Counted from the first letter of the stretch, positions 1 through 8,462 are shown. The stretch: DNA of 48,344 bases from Accumulibacter sp. (GCF_016789985.1 NZ_JAEUOL010000252.1:1-48344); one strand, 5' to 3'. Made by a program: numbers and translations. The notes: a model not told the origin generated them from the letters alone.

Positions 1-400
1 AAGCCTCCTGGACCGAGTCGAACGGTCGCCACAGCAGACCGCCGAAAACGAACTCCGACGACTGGCTGAAGGAGTTGTCGAAATACGACGCTCCGACCAA
101 CACCTGTCCCCCCAGCCAGCGCTGCGGCAACCGCCATTCGAGGTAGGCCAGCTTCTGCGTGTTGTCGTGTTCGTCGTCCGGATGGAAATGCACCGTGTAC
201 AGGCTGGTCTGCAGGTAGAAGCGATCGGTCCGCCAGGGTTCGGGCGCCTCCCAGACCGAGGCCACCGCCGGCGTCACCGCCGATCCGTCAGAAGCACCGG
301 CCGACTGCGCCGACGCCGGGCCAGTCGCACAGGCGCATATAGCGGTGAGCAGCAAAGCCAATTTCCTTGGCGCACAGGTGCAGGAAGAAAGAGTGGACAT
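1..400 (-). CDS. Outer-membrane protein, sn-glycerol-3-phosphate transporter-like family (partial)
   Basis: The reading frame starts at ATG 400-398 and runs off the left edge, so only about 133 N-terminal residues are visible. The first 32 residues look like a signal peptide (a KLALLLTAICACA core ending ASA-Q). The mature part has alternating aromatic and polar residues with FYLQTSLYTVHF near residue 61, a WLGG turn near 95 and FGGLLWRPFD near 119. I recognise this pattern from a betaproteobacterial family of small outer-membrane beta-barrel proteins that is often labelled sn-glycerol-3-phosphate transporter; that label is not functional proof. The gene is divergent from metY. The family call is from memory; the exported beta-rich nature is read from the sequence. 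Confidence 0.6.
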   Translation of the reverse strand, partial: MSTLSSCTCAPRKLALLLTAICACATGPASAQSAGASDGSAVTPAVASVWEAPEPWRTDRFYLQTSLYTVHFHPDDEHDNTQKLAYLEWRLPQRWLGGQVLVGASYFDNSFSQSSEFVFGGLLWRPFDSVQEA

Positions 401-504
401 GGCACCTCGAGCAAGAGAAGTGAAGGCTATCCGATAGCGAGGTGGCGAGTATATGGCCCCCGCTCCATTACGGTCAATCCGTGATTTCACCGCCACACCG
501 CTGA

Positions 505-554
505 CAGGACAATCGACGTCCTGCTTGACCGACCGGCAGCGCTCCGACGCTGCC
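505..554 (+). promoter_or_regulatory. Two inverted repeats in the metY upstream region
   Basis: In the 215-base divergent gap between the outer-membrane gene and metY there are two perfect inverted repeats. CAGGAC (505-510) pairs with GTCCTG (518-523) over a 7-base spacer. GGCAGCG (535-541) pairs with CGCTGCC (548-554) over a 6-base loop. Neither is followed by a T-run, so they are not typical terminators. They could be operator sites or leader hairpins of metY, whose start lies 61 bases downstream. I could not match the leader to a known SAM riboswitch. No convincing -35/-10 pair stands out. Confidence 0.35.
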
Positions 555-615
555 AGTGCGAAGTGCTAAGATTGATCCCTCAAGACCCTCCGCCAACCAC
601 CCTGGGAGACCCCGA

Positions 616-1899
616 ATGAAGCTCGAAACCCTCGCCGTACACGCCGGATACAGTCCCGAACCGACGACCAAGGCGGTTGCCGTGCCGATTTACCAGACCA
701 CATCCTATTCCTTCGACAGCACGCAACACGGTGCCGACCTGTTCGACCTCAAGGTGGCCGGCAACATCTACACGCGCATCATGAACCCGACCCAGGATGT
801 GCTCGAAAAGCGTGTCGCGGCGATGGAAGGCGGTATCGGCGGGCTGGCCCTCGCCTCGGGGCAGGCGGCCATCACCTACGCGATCATGACGATCGCCGAG
901 GCCGGCGACAACATCGTCTCGGCATCCACCCTCTATGGCGGTACCTACAACCTCTTCGCCCACACCTTGCCGCAATACGGCATCGAAGTCCGCTTTGCCA
1001 GCCACGCCGATGCGGCGAGTTTCGAAAGACTGATCAACGGCAGGACCAAGGCGCTCTATTGTGAATCGGTCGGCAACCCGCTCGGCAACGTCACCGACTT
1101 CGAACCGCTCGCCGAGATCGCCCACCGGCATGGCGTACCGCTGATCGTCGACAACACGGTCCCCTCCCCTTACCTGTGCCGCCCCTTCGAACACGGTGCC
1201 GACATCGTCGTCCACTCGCTGACCAAGTACATCGGCGGTCACGGCAATTCGATCGGCGGCATGATCGTTGACAGCGGACGCTTTCCCTGGGCCGAGCATA
1301 AGCTCAAATACAGGCGCCTCAACGAACCGGACGTGTCCTATCACGGCGTGGTCTACACCGAGGCACTGGGGCCGGCCGCCTTCATCGGTCGGGCCCGCGT
1401 CGTGCCGCTGCGCAACATGGGCGCGGCAATCTCGCCGCTCAACAGCTTCCTGATCCTGCAAGGCCTCGAGACGCTCCCCCTGCGCATGGACCGCATCTGC
1501 GCCAACGCCGAGAAGGTCGCCGCCTACCTGCAGGGCCACACCAGGGTGGCATGGGTCAACTATGCCGGGTTGAGCGATCATCCGGACCATCCCCTGGTAC
1601 GCAAGTACATGGCAGGCAAGGCGTCCGGCATCCTGACCTTCGGCGTCAAGGGTACCGACTGCACTGGCTCCGCGGCGGGTGCCCGCTTCCAGGATGCGCT
1701 GCAGTTGTTCACCCGCCTGGTCAACATCGGCGACGCCAAGTCTCTCGCCTGCCACCCGGCATCGACCACCCACCGGCAGCTCGGGCCACTCGAACTGGCC
1801 AAGGCAGGGGTTTCCGAAGAGATGATTCGCCTGTCGGTCGGCATCGAACACATCGACGATCTGATCGCCGATCTCGAACAGGCCCTGGCAACCGTCTGA
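616..1899 (+). CDS. metY: O-acetylhomoserine aminocarboxypropyltransferase (sulfhydrylase)
   Basis: The enzyme makes homocysteine from O-acetylhomoserine and sulfide with pyridoxal phosphate, in methionine synthesis in the cytoplasm. The 427-residue product has the whole Cys/Met-metabolism PLP fold: N-terminal MKLETLAVHAGY, the YTRIMNPT phosphate-binding loop, and the Schiff-base lysine at K204 in SLTKYIGGHGN. The C-terminal SLACHPASTTH and LSVGIEHIDDL segments are typical. The length fits the long OAH sulfhydrylase branch rather than cystathionine synthases (about 390). An in-frame ATG lies upstream at 556, but the start at 616 matches the family N-terminus and has GGGAG seven bases before it. 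A GGDEF-type gene follows 75 bases later on the same strand. Confidence 0.93.
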   Translation: MKLETLAVHAGYSPEPTTKAVAVPIYQTTSYSFDSTQHGADLFDLKVAGNIYTRIMNPTQDVLEKRVAAMEGGIGGLALASGQAAITYAIMTIAEAGDNIVSASTLYGGTYNLFAHTLPQYGIEVRFASHADAASFERLINGRTKALYCESVGNPLGNVTDFEPLAEIAHRHGVPLIVDNTVPSPYLCRPFEHGADIVVHSLTKYIGGHGNSIGGMIVDSGRFPWAEHKLKYRRLNEPDVSYHGVVYTEALGPAAFIGRARVVPLRNMGAAISPLNSFLILQGLETLPLRMDRICANAEKVAAYLQGHTRVAWVNYAGLSDHPDHPLVRKYMAGKASGILTFGVKGTDCTGSAAGARFQDALQLFTRLVNIGDAKSLACHPASTTHRQLGPLELAKAGVSEEMIRLSVGIEHIDDLIADLEQALATV

Positions 1900-1974
1900 G
1901 GAGCCACAGCAACGACGCTAGCGCCTTGATATAGCAGCCGCTTCACCGTACGCAGGGCGCCGTTTTGCGATACG

Positions 1975-2907
1975 ATGGATGCCCCTTGCCTGGCCTGTCC
2001 GCCGATGTCCGCTAGCCCGCACCGCCTGCCGCTGGTCGATCTGCGTGCCGATGACGCCGAAATCGGGCGTTATGCTACGCTGCTCGACAGCCTGGGCATT
2101 GCGCTGCTCGCCTTCGCCGCCGATGGCTCACTGCAGCAGCACAATGCGCGCGCCGGTGAACTGCTGGGCAACACTCCGACGCTCTGGCAGGACGAGAACG
2201 GCCGACCCCTGACCGATGACGAACGCCTCGAGATTCAGGTCCTGCACACCCGGCAGGCGGTTCATCAACGTGCGCTGGGCATCCTTGATCAACCGTCCGG
2301 GGCACTCACCTGGTGCAAGGCGAGCGCCTTTCCGGTGTTTGCCGACGACGACCGGTTGCACCGGGTGCTGCTGATCCTCGCCGACCTGCGGCAGTATGGC
2401 CGTGTCGCCAGTGAGACCAGGCAACTGCCCACCCACGACCCGTTGACCGAAGTCTTCAACCAGCGCTACATCCAGCTCCTGCTCGACGACGAAAGTCGCC
2501 GCGCGCGCCGCTATGGGACCCCATTCGCCGTCGCCCTGATCGCCCTCGACCATTTCGACGAGTTGAGCCAGTCGGAGGGCGCCGAGGCCGTTCTGATACG
2601 GGTGGGCAAGCTGCTTTGCAGGAGTCTGCGGGAGTTCGACATGATCGGCCGTTTCGCCGCCGACCAGTTCCTGCTGATCCTGCCCAACGTGCGGGTGAAC
2701 GAAGCGATGATCGGTCTCGAACGACTGCGCGAAACGATCGAAGCGAGCAACCCGACCGCCACCCACCCCTCGTTGACGATCAGCGGCGGCGTCAGCGAAT
2801 ACACCGACGAGGACTCGCCGGCGCTGATCGCACGCGTCGCCTCGCTGCTCGCCGCGGCGCGCGAAGCCGGCTGCAACCGGCTCTGCGTCAACATGGATAT
2901 CTTCTAG
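1975..2907 (+). CDS. PAS-like/degenerate GGDEF domain protein, possible c-di-GMP receptor
   Basis: The 310-residue cytoplasmic protein has a PAS-like N-terminal region (about residues 30-140, with LGIALLAFAADGSLQQHNARAGELLG) and a GGDEF-fold domain (about 150-305) that opens with the usual THDPLTEVFNQRY. The signature loop, normally GGDEF, reads AADQF at 228-232, so the glycines and the catalytic acidic residue are lost and cyclase activity is unlikely. Five residues before it, REFD (219-222) keeps the RxxD inhibitory-site motif that binds c-di-GMP in this family. That combination, as in PelD, suggests a receptor rather than an enzyme; this is inference. There are no membrane segments. An alternative start is ATG 2005. 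Confidence 0.8.
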   Translation: MDAPCLACPPMSASPHRLPLVDLRADDAEIGRYATLLDSLGIALLAFAADGSLQQHNARAGELLGNTPTLWQDENGRPLTDDERLEIQVLHTRQAVHQRALGILDQPSGALTWCKASAFPVFADDDRLHRVLLILADLRQYGRVASETRQLPTHDPLTEVFNQRYIQLLLDDESRRARRYGTPFAVALIALDHFDELSQSEGAEAVLIRVGKLLCRSLREFDMIGRFAADQFLLILPNVRVNEAMIGLERLRETIEASNPTATHPSLTISGGVSEYTDEDSPALIARVASLLAAAREAGCNRLCVNMDIF

Positions 2908-2929
2908 TCCAGCCCCGGCAGCGACTGAC

Positions 2930-3793
2930 TCAGGGCAACTCCTCGACCAGCAACCAGACGTTGCGCCGATCACTGCGCTGGCTGCTACCGGCGTGCAGGC
3001 TGCCACCGCCGGCGAGGTCGGTCTGTTGACTGCTGCCCCCCAACTCGATCCACTCGCCGAGCCGGCCCGAAACGGTGGTGGAAAGGCGTTGCGTATCGAT
3101 GCTGCCGTAGCTCCCGGGCGAGTCGAACTGCGGACTGATCTCCAGCGTGACACGGTCGCCGGCCAGCCTGGGAGCCGCGTAGAAGCCCTGCCCGAGGTCG
3201 CGATAGACGACCGTCTCGCTCATCACCGCACCGCGCGGCCCGACTGCCACCTGTCGGAGCGGTAGCGGCAGCGATTGCCCGACCTGAATCAGCGCCCGAC
3301 CGCCCTCGACCACCTGTACCGTCTGCGTGCTGCCGACCGCCTGCGTGCCACGCCAGTCCTGCCCCTGCGCGCCGACGCTCGACGCCCCGCGGCGGATTTC
3401 GATCTTCGTGCCACCTGGCACCATGCCGGCAGGCGGCTGGACGAGGCGCCCGAACGGGTCGACCACCACGCGGCCCGCCACCTCGGCACCCTGCTGCCGG
3501 GTCTCGGCCTGACGGTTCTGGCTGACCCGGATCAGCAGGCGGCGTGCCGGTGTATCGATCGCCGCCAGGGTCTGCCTGATCTGTTCACGGTTGCGCCGCG
3601 AGGCGCGCACGATCACCTGATCGTTCATCCCGGACAGGGCGCCGCCCGGTTCGAGCAGCGGCTGCAGCGCCGGCAGCACCTGATCGAGCGTGCGATGGCG
3701 CAGGGGAATGATCTCCATCTCCTGCTGCCCATTCGCCTGCACCGGCAGCAGGGCAAACCACAGCACCGGCAGGTAACGCCGGACCAGCAGCAT
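2930..3793 (-). CDS. Short secretin/NolW-domain periplasmic protein
   Basis: The 287-residue product begins with a clear signal peptide (LLVRRYLPVLWFALLPVQANG). Next comes a NolW-like segment, MEIIPLRHRTLDQVLPALQPLL to DTPARRLLIRV, about residues 25-90, as in the N-domains of secretins. The C-terminal part has VVEGGRALIQVGQSLPLP and GDRVTLEISPQFDSPG, which resemble the start of a secretin pore domain. It lacks the length of a full secretin (usually over 400 residues), so it may not form a channel. It is the last gene of the minus-strand series after zapE. A GTG at 3850 would overlap the zapE stop by four bases and is an alternative start, but the signal peptide favours 3793. Confidence 0.7.
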   Translation of the reverse strand: MLLVRRYLPVLWFALLPVQANGQQEMEIIPLRHRTLDQVLPALQPLLEPGGALSGMNDQVIVRASRRNREQIRQTLAAIDTPARRLLIRVSQNRQAETRQQGAEVAGRVVVDPFGRLVQPPAGMVPGGTKIEIRRGASSVGAQGQDWRGTQAVGSTQTVQVVEGGRALIQVGQSLPLPLRQVAVGPRGAVMSETVVYRDLGQGFYAAPRLAGDRVTLEISPQFDSPGSYGSIDTQRLSTTVSGRLGEWIELGGSSQQTDLAGGGSLHAGSSQRSDRRNVWLLVEELP

Positions 3794-3846
3794 CACCTGC
3801 GGGCGCCTGGCCGCAGCCCATATCACTGCCGCACCCCGGCGGGCAC

Positions 3847-4959
3847 TCACGAGAGGTGGGGCAGGCCGAGATAGTCGCGCGAACGCATCTCGGTCAGGCG
3901 GCTGGCCGTACGAAAGAACTCGCTCGCCTGGGTACCCTGCGTGTACAGGCCATCCGGAGCGCAATCGGCGGTGGCAATCAGCTTCACCTTGTGGTCATAG
4001 AAAATGTCGACCAGCCAGGTGAAACGCCGTGCCTCGGAAGCCATGCTGGCCGACATCTTCGGGATGCCGGAGAGCAGCACCGTATGATGGCCGCGCGCCA
4101 GTTCGAGGTAGTCATTCTGCGAACGAGGCCCGCCACACAACGACCGGAAGTCGAACCAGATAACGCCGTTGCCGCGCCGTCGCGTCGGGATCTGCCGCCC
4201 GAGGATTTCGATGCCGCCGTCCACGACGCCCTCGCCGCCAGCCATGGCGGCGAAGTATTCGGCCATCTTGAGCTCGGCCGCGGCATCCGCCGGAAAATGG
4301 AAGATCTCGACCTGTTCGAGCGTACGCAACCGATAGTCGATACCGGCATCGATCTCCAGCACGTCCAGGCGCGACTTGATCAGGGCAATCGTCGGCAGGA
4401 AGTTCTCGCGCTGCAGGCCGTTCGGATAGAGTCGGTCCGGCGGATAATTCGAGGTCATCACGAATACCACGCCACGCGCAAACAGGGCTTCGAGCAGGCG
4501 GCCGAGGATCATCGCATCGGCGATGTCGGAAACGTGAAATTCGTCGAAGCAGAGCAGCCGGACCTCGGTCGCGATACGCTCGGCGACCTTGAGCAGCGGA
4601 TCGCTTTCGCCCTTGAGTTCGTTCAACTGGCGATGTACGCCGTGCATGAAGGCATGGAAGTGGATTCGCCGCTTCCGCCGATAAGGCACGGCGTCGAAAA
4701 AGCAGTCCATCAGGAAGCTCTTGCCGCGTCCGACGCCGCCCCAGAAATAGACGCCGCGTGGCACTGCCGGCGCCGCGAAGATGCGCCGCAGAGCACTGCG
4801 CCGCCCGACCTTGAACGACAGCAGATCATAGTACAGGCGCTGCAGGCGATCGGCCGCAGAGCGCTGTGCCACGTCCGCCCGGAAACCGCGCAGCGCGAGC
4901 AGGCCCTCGTAGGCTTCGATCATTCCCCGCTCGGGGACCTTGAGAACTCTGTGGGGCAT
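3847..4959 (-). CDS. zapE: Cell division protein ZapE (AFG1-like ATPase)
   Basis: ZapE is an AFG1/LACE1-type P-loop ATPase; in Escherichia coli it acts on the Z ring during constriction. The 370-residue product has Walker A GGVGRGKS at 74-81, Walker B LLCFDEF with D139-E140, and the sensor segment FVMTSNYPPDRLYPNGLQR. The C-terminal FTWLVDIFYDHKVKLIATAD and GTQASEFFRTASRLTEMRS are hallmarks of the family. Length agrees with other ZapE proteins. ATG at 4923 (MIEAYEG) is an alternative start. It sits 111 bases after pxpA on the same strand, and the division gene zipA is also in this window but about 20 kb away. Confidence 0.92.
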   Translation of the reverse strand: MPHRVLKVPERGMIEAYEGLLALRGFRADVAQRSAADRLQRLYYDLLSFKVGRRSALRRIFAAPAVPRGVYFWGGVGRGKSFLMDCFFDAVPYRRKRRIHFHAFMHGVHRQLNELKGESDPLLKVAERIATEVRLLCFDEFHVSDIADAMILGRLLEALFARGVVFVMTSNYPPDRLYPNGLQRENFLPTIALIKSRLDVLEIDAGIDYRLRTLEQVEIFHFPADAAAELKMAEYFAAMAGGEGVVDGGIEILGRQIPTRRRGNGVIWFDFRSLCGGPRSQNDYLELARGHHTVLLSGIPKMSASMASEARRFTWLVDIFYDHKVKLIATADCAPDGLYTQGTQASEFFRTASRLTEMRSRDYLGLPHLS

Positions 4960-5070
4960 CAGCGTCTTTCCGGTGCTCTGAGGGCATTCCTCACGGTTGT
5001 TCGACGGCCAGGCAGCCGGCGCAGGAGCGCTGCCGAGCCAGGCGCTGCTCGCCGCGGCGCTGCGGCCATT

Positions 5071-5880
5071 CTAAACCATCGTCGCGCCATGGGCAGGATC
5101 GGCCATTGGCGAGACCACCTCGGTGAGCGGCAGGAGGCGGATTCCCGCCGCCAGCAGCACGGAGCGAATCGCCCCGGCAGTGGCCACCGCCTGTTCTCCG
5201 TCGCCATGCACGCAAATGCTGTGAAACTCGGTCCTGATCTGCTTGCCGCCGGTGCTGACGATGGCACCAGCCTCCAGCATGCGCCACACGTGCGCCACAC
5301 ATTCCCCGGCGGTATGCAGCAGCGCGCCCGGCTGGCCACGCGGCACGAGATGGCCGGTGTCGGTATACGCACGGTCGGCGAAGATTTCCGCAGCCACGGG
5401 CAGACCGCCGGCGACACCGGCCAGCGCCAGTTGCGACAGGGCCGGCGCGAGCAGGATCAGTGAACGGTCATAGCTGCGGATCGCCGCCACCACGCTGCGC
5501 GCCAGCACCGCATCCTCGCACGCCATGTTGCTCAGCGCCCCATGTGGCTTGACGTGTGTCAGGCGCCCGCCCTCGGCCTGCGCAATACCGGCCAGAGCAC
5601 CGATCTGGTAGATCAGCAGCGCCTCCAGTTCACTCGCCGGAAGCTGCATCACGCGTCGTCCGAAACCCTGCAGGTCGGGAAACGACGGATGCGCTCCGAG
5701 GCTGACCCCGGCCGCCAGAGCCTGGCGCACCGTCTGCCGCATCACCAGCGGATCACCGGCATGGAAGCCGCAGGCGATGTTGGCCGTACCGACGATGCGC
5801 AGCAGTTCAGCGTCATTGCCCATCCGCCAGGCACCGAAGCTCTCGCCGAGATCGGCATTGAGGTTGATATGCTTGATCAT
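5071..5880 (-). CDS. pxpA: 5-oxoprolinase subunit A (LamB/YcsF family)
   Basis: With PxpB and PxpC this subunit forms the ATP-dependent prokaryotic 5-oxoprolinase, which opens 5-oxoproline (pyroglutamate) to glutamate. The 269-residue product shows the typical start INLNADLGESFGAW, then NIACGFHAGDP, LGAHPSFPDLQGFGRR, HVKPHGALSN and a late EFHSICVHGDGEQAV. The ATG at 5880 shares one base with the pxpC stop (TGATG), so the two are translationally coupled. The open frame continues upstream through pxpC, but that part is a shadow frame and has no family similarity. Confidence 0.95.
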   Translation of the reverse strand: MIKHINLNADLGESFGAWRMGNDAELLRIVGTANIACGFHAGDPLVMRQTVRQALAAGVSLGAHPSFPDLQGFGRRVMQLPASELEALLIYQIGALAGIAQAEGGRLTHVKPHGALSNMACEDAVLARSVVAAIRSYDRSLILLAPALSQLALAGVAGGLPVAAEIFADRAYTDTGHLVPRGQPGALLHTAGECVAHVWRMLEAGAIVSTGGKQIRTEFHSICVHGDGEQAVATAGAIRSVLLAAGIRLLPLTEVVSPMADPAHGATMV

Positions 5881-6950
5881 CAGTCGGCTCCTGCCGCGTT
5901 GGTGTTGGACGGCGCAGCCACCTCGTCGCCCCCGGCATCGACCACACCGCTGATCAGGTTGACAGCGTAGATGGCCTGCAGATCCAGTTCGCCGCTCTCC
6001 GCGAGCGGCCCGATGGCGGCGATCAGCGCCTGCAGTTCGGCTTCCCGCACCCGCGCCGCGCGCTCGGCGGCAGCCACCGAAACGCCGACAAAGCGCAGCG
6101 TCTGGCCCGGCGCCATCACTGCCAGCCGCGGTAGATCGGCCGAGATCACCGTGGCGATCTTCGGATAGCCACCGGCCGTCTGACCGTCGGCCAGCAACAC
6201 GATCGCTTGTCCCTGCCCCGGCACCTGGATCGACCCCGGGATCGTCGCATCGGAAACGATCTCTCCCCCCTTTGCGGAGCGATGCCTGAGCAGTGGCCCA
6301 TCGAGGCGCATGCCCATGCGATCGGCCGCCGCCGACACCCGGTAGGGCGCACTGAGCAAGGCGGCGATCGCCTGCTGCTCGAAGTAGTCGTCCTGCGGTC
6401 CGAGCACGACGCGGATTGCCGCCTGATCCAGACGCGGCGGCGTCCGCAACACTCTTTCGCCGGCACTGCCGGTCGCCCCCGGCAGACGGTCCCTGGCCAC
6501 CAGCCAGCGCCCGTCGAGCCCCCCCAGCCCGGCACGTGCATAGGTCGACGCACTGCCGAGCTGTCGCCGCACGCAGCATCCGGCCAGTCCGAGGTAGCCA
6601 ACGCGGGCGGCCGACAGCGTACCGCAGCGCAGGATCTCGCCGGGTGCCAGCGTCACGCTGCGCCAGGAGTCGAGCCGGCGTTTGCCGGCCACCGTGCTCA
6701 GCTCGGCTGAAAAATGTCCGCCCAGCGCCACCTGCACCGGCAGATCCAGTGCGCGCACCGCCAGGCCACCGGCCAGAAATTCGATCACCGGTGCATCCTG
6801 GGCATTGCCGAGCAGGGCATTGGTCAGCCGTAGCCAGCCCGGCTCCAACGCGCCGGCACGCGGCACACCGACCCGGCGCAGCCCGGACCGGCCAAGATCC
6901 TGGATCGACGCCATGCCCCCCGGACTGACGATCTCCAGCAACACAGACAT
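5880..6950 (-). CDS. pxpC: 5-oxoprolinase subunit C (biotin-dependent carboxyltransferase-like)
   Basis: This is the PxpC/KipA (AHS2) subunit of 5-oxoprolinase. The 356-residue product starts MSVLLEIVSPGGMASIQDLGR and contains GLRRVGVPRAGALEP, NALLGN, YLGLAGC, and near the C-terminus GSIQVPGQGQAIVLLADGQTAGGYPKI split over residues 240-275, all typical of the AHS2 fold. The ATG at 6950 overlaps the pxpB stop by one base and the stop overlaps the pxpA start by one base, so the three genes form a tight operon. Earlier in-frame ATGs (up to 7166) lie inside pxpB and are less likely starts. Confidence 0.94.
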   Translation of the reverse strand: MSVLLEIVSPGGMASIQDLGRSGLRRVGVPRAGALEPGWLRLTNALLGNAQDAPVIEFLAGGLAVRALDLPVQVALGGHFSAELSTVAGKRRLDSWRSVTLAPGEILRCGTLSAARVGYLGLAGCCVRRQLGSASTYARAGLGGLDGRWLVARDRLPGATGSAGERVLRTPPRLDQAAIRVVLGPQDDYFEQQAIAALLSAPYRVSAAADRMGMRLDGPLLRHRSAKGGEIVSDATIPGSIQVPGQGQAIVLLADGQTAGGYPKIATVISADLPRLAVMAPGQTLRFVGVSVAAAERAARVREAELQALIAAIGPLAESGELDLQAIYAVNLISGVVDAGGDEVAAPSNTNAAGAD

Positions 6951-7714
6951 CACCACTCCTCGCCCGGGCAGAGAAAGGCGAGCGGCGGCTGCGCGGCAGC
7001 GCTGAGCGCCGCCATTTGTCCGAGCAGCACCTCGTACTCGGCGGCATCGACGGCGCGCAGGCCGACCTGGTCGCCGGGCAGCAGCAGGGATGCCTGTGGC
7101 CAGGCCGGCGAAAACAGCGGCACCGGGCAGGCGCCGATCAGGTGCCAACCTCCCGGACTCTCCCACGGATAGATCGCGGTCAGCCTGCCCGCCGTCGCCA
7201 CGCTACCGGCCGGCACGCGCAACCGGGGCTCGCTGCGCCGCGGACGCGCCAGTACCTGTGGCAGTTCACCCATGAACGGAAAGCCGGGCAGGAAACCAAG
7301 CATGTACACGTCGTAGATGACACCGGTATGCAGGCGGACCACCTCGCCCGGCATCAAACCACAAGCCTGCGCGAGTTCGTCGAGATCGGGCCCACAGGTA
7401 GCGATCTGGTCACCGTAGCAGACCGGCAGCTCCCAGCGGCGCCCGCGTCGCGCCGGCACGGCTGCGGACGTGCCGAGCACGGCGTGGAGTACCGGCTCGA
7501 TTTCCGCACGCGTGCAGAGCAGCGGATCATAGATGACGGTCAGCGAGCGGAAGGTCGGCACGGTCTCGACGATGGCCGGCAGTTGCCCACCGGCCATCGC
7601 CCGCGCCAGAGCCTGATCGGCAGCCGCCACGGCAGCCAGGAGGGAGCGATCGATGTGCTCGCCGAACTCGATGGTCAGCGCCGTATCGCCGACATCGAGG
7701 ATGCGATAGTTCAT
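6950..7714 (-). CDS. pxpB: 5-oxoprolinase subunit B (allophanate hydrolase subunit 1 family)
   Basis: PxpB/KipI (AHS1) is the first gene of the 5-oxoprolinase operon here. The 254-residue product has the AHS1 marks: GDTALTIEFGEHID at the N-terminus, ETVPTFRSLTVIYDP, LPVCYGD, then HTGVIYDVYMLGFLPGFPFMGE, VPAGSVATAGRLTAIYP, and PGGWHLIGACPVPLF. The ATG at 7714 is chosen over one 51 bases upstream because MNYRILDVGDTAL matches the family N-terminus. The gap to queD upstream is 96 bases on the same strand, so cotranscription with queD is possible. Confidence 0.93.
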   Translation of the reverse strand: MNYRILDVGDTALTIEFGEHIDRSLLAAVAAADQALARAMAGGQLPAIVETVPTFRSLTVIYDPLLCTRAEIEPVLHAVLGTSAAVPARRGRRWELPVCYGDQIATCGPDLDELAQACGLMPGEVVRLHTGVIYDVYMLGFLPGFPFMGELPQVLARPRRSEPRLRVPAGSVATAGRLTAIYPWESPGGWHLIGACPVPLFSPAWPQASLLLPGDQVGLRAVDAAEYEVLLGQMAALSAAAQPPLAFLCPGEEW

Positions 7715-7810
7715 GTCTGTTCGTCTGTCTGTGCAGCGCAGCACGCCATGCTGGCGGCAGTGCACCAGCCGGCCGGGCCCTTGCGGAGCATCCTGGACAC
7801 CGCCCGGCGC

Positions 7811-8254
7811 CTACTCGCGCATCGCCTCGGCCCAGCAATTGGGCGTTTCGTAGAGGCGCAGACGGGTGAGCCGCAGGTGGTTGCCGTAAGTATCGCGATA
7901 CACCGCGTCGAGCATCGTGAACGCCTTGCGGGCGAGGTTCTCGGCGGTCGGCACGCAATCGAGCAGCACCGTCTTGTGTTCCGGCAGAGAGGCGAGAAAA
8001 CGCACCACGGGCGTGTCGCCCGCATAGACCAGGAAGGCGTGATCCCAGACATCGACCACATGCTCCAGGGCCAGCGCCTTGACCTCCGAGAAATCCATCA
8101 CCATGCCGTTGGCCGGGTCGCCGTCCTGCCGGATGATGTCTCCGGCAAGTGTGATCTCGAGTGCATAGCGGTGCCCATGCAGGTGGCGGCATTGGCTCCT
8201 GTGATCGGGGATGCGGTGGCCTGCGTCGAACTCGAGGCGACGGGTGATGAACAT
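7811..8254 (-). CDS. queD: 6-carboxy-5,6,7,8-tetrahydropterin synthase
   Basis: QueD converts 7,8-dihydroneopterin triphosphate to 6-carboxytetrahydropterin, an early step of 7-deazaguanine (queuosine) synthesis. The 147-residue product has the 6-pyruvoyltetrahydropterin synthase fold: LEFDAGHRIPDH with zinc ligand H13, then CRHLHGH with the likely nucleophile C22 and ligands H26 and H28. MVMDFSEVKAL, VWDHAFLV and PTAENLARKAF complete the pattern. The ATG at 8254 fits the family; the open frame continues upstream without similarity. queF, which acts late in the same pathway, lies 22 kb away, so the pathway genes are dispersed. Confidence 0.92.
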   Translation of the reverse strand: MFITRRLEFDAGHRIPDHRSQCRHLHGHRYALEITLAGDIIRQDGDPANGMVMDFSEVKALALEHVVDVWDHAFLVYAGDTPVVRFLASLPEHKTVLLDCVPTAENLARKAFTMLDAVYRDTYGNHLRLTRLRLYETPNCWAEAMRE

Positions 8255-8281
8255 CGGAAGGACCCGGAAAAGGGAGCGACG

Positions 8282-8287
8282 ATTATA
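8282..8287 (-). promoter_or_regulatory. Candidate -10 element of queD
   Basis: On the minus strand the bases read TATAAT, a perfect -10 hexamer. It sits 27 bases upstream of the queD ATG, which would give a leader of about 20 bases. No good -35 is present at 16-18 bases; that position is occupied by a 13-base tandem duplication. Confidence 0.45.
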
Positions 8288-8311
8288 GCACCGCCGTCTA
8301 GCACCGCCGTC
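8286..8311. repeat. 13-bp perfect tandem duplication upstream of queD
   Basis: TAGCACCGCCGTC occurs twice in direct succession (8286-8298 and 8299-8311). The first copy overlaps the presumed -10 of queD and the second lies in the spacer/-35 zone. It looks like a recent slippage event. It may alter queD promoter spacing. Confidence 0.8.
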
Positions 8312-8462
8312 CTGGCTCCTCCGGACCCCCGGCTGCGCCGCCCGATCGAGTCGAACCTCGGCAACGACGGACTGCTGCTTGATGTCGACAGCACTTACAT
8401 CGCCACCGCCCGACAGCCGAGATTCGATGCCAACTCGTTGATTTTTATAAGATCGAAAACCT

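Noticed and set aside
484..615. SAM riboswitch before metY
   Set aside because: I tried to fit the known SAM-I and SAM-II cores by eye and found no match, only two simple hairpins.
3856..5463. 535-codon plus-strand frame across zapE and pxpA
   Set aside because: Both minus-strand genes are clear family members; the plus frame has no similarity.
5881..7047. Upstream extension of the pxpA frame
   Set aside because: The frame is open through pxpC, but similarity to PxpA begins only at 5880 and pxpC lies in another frame.
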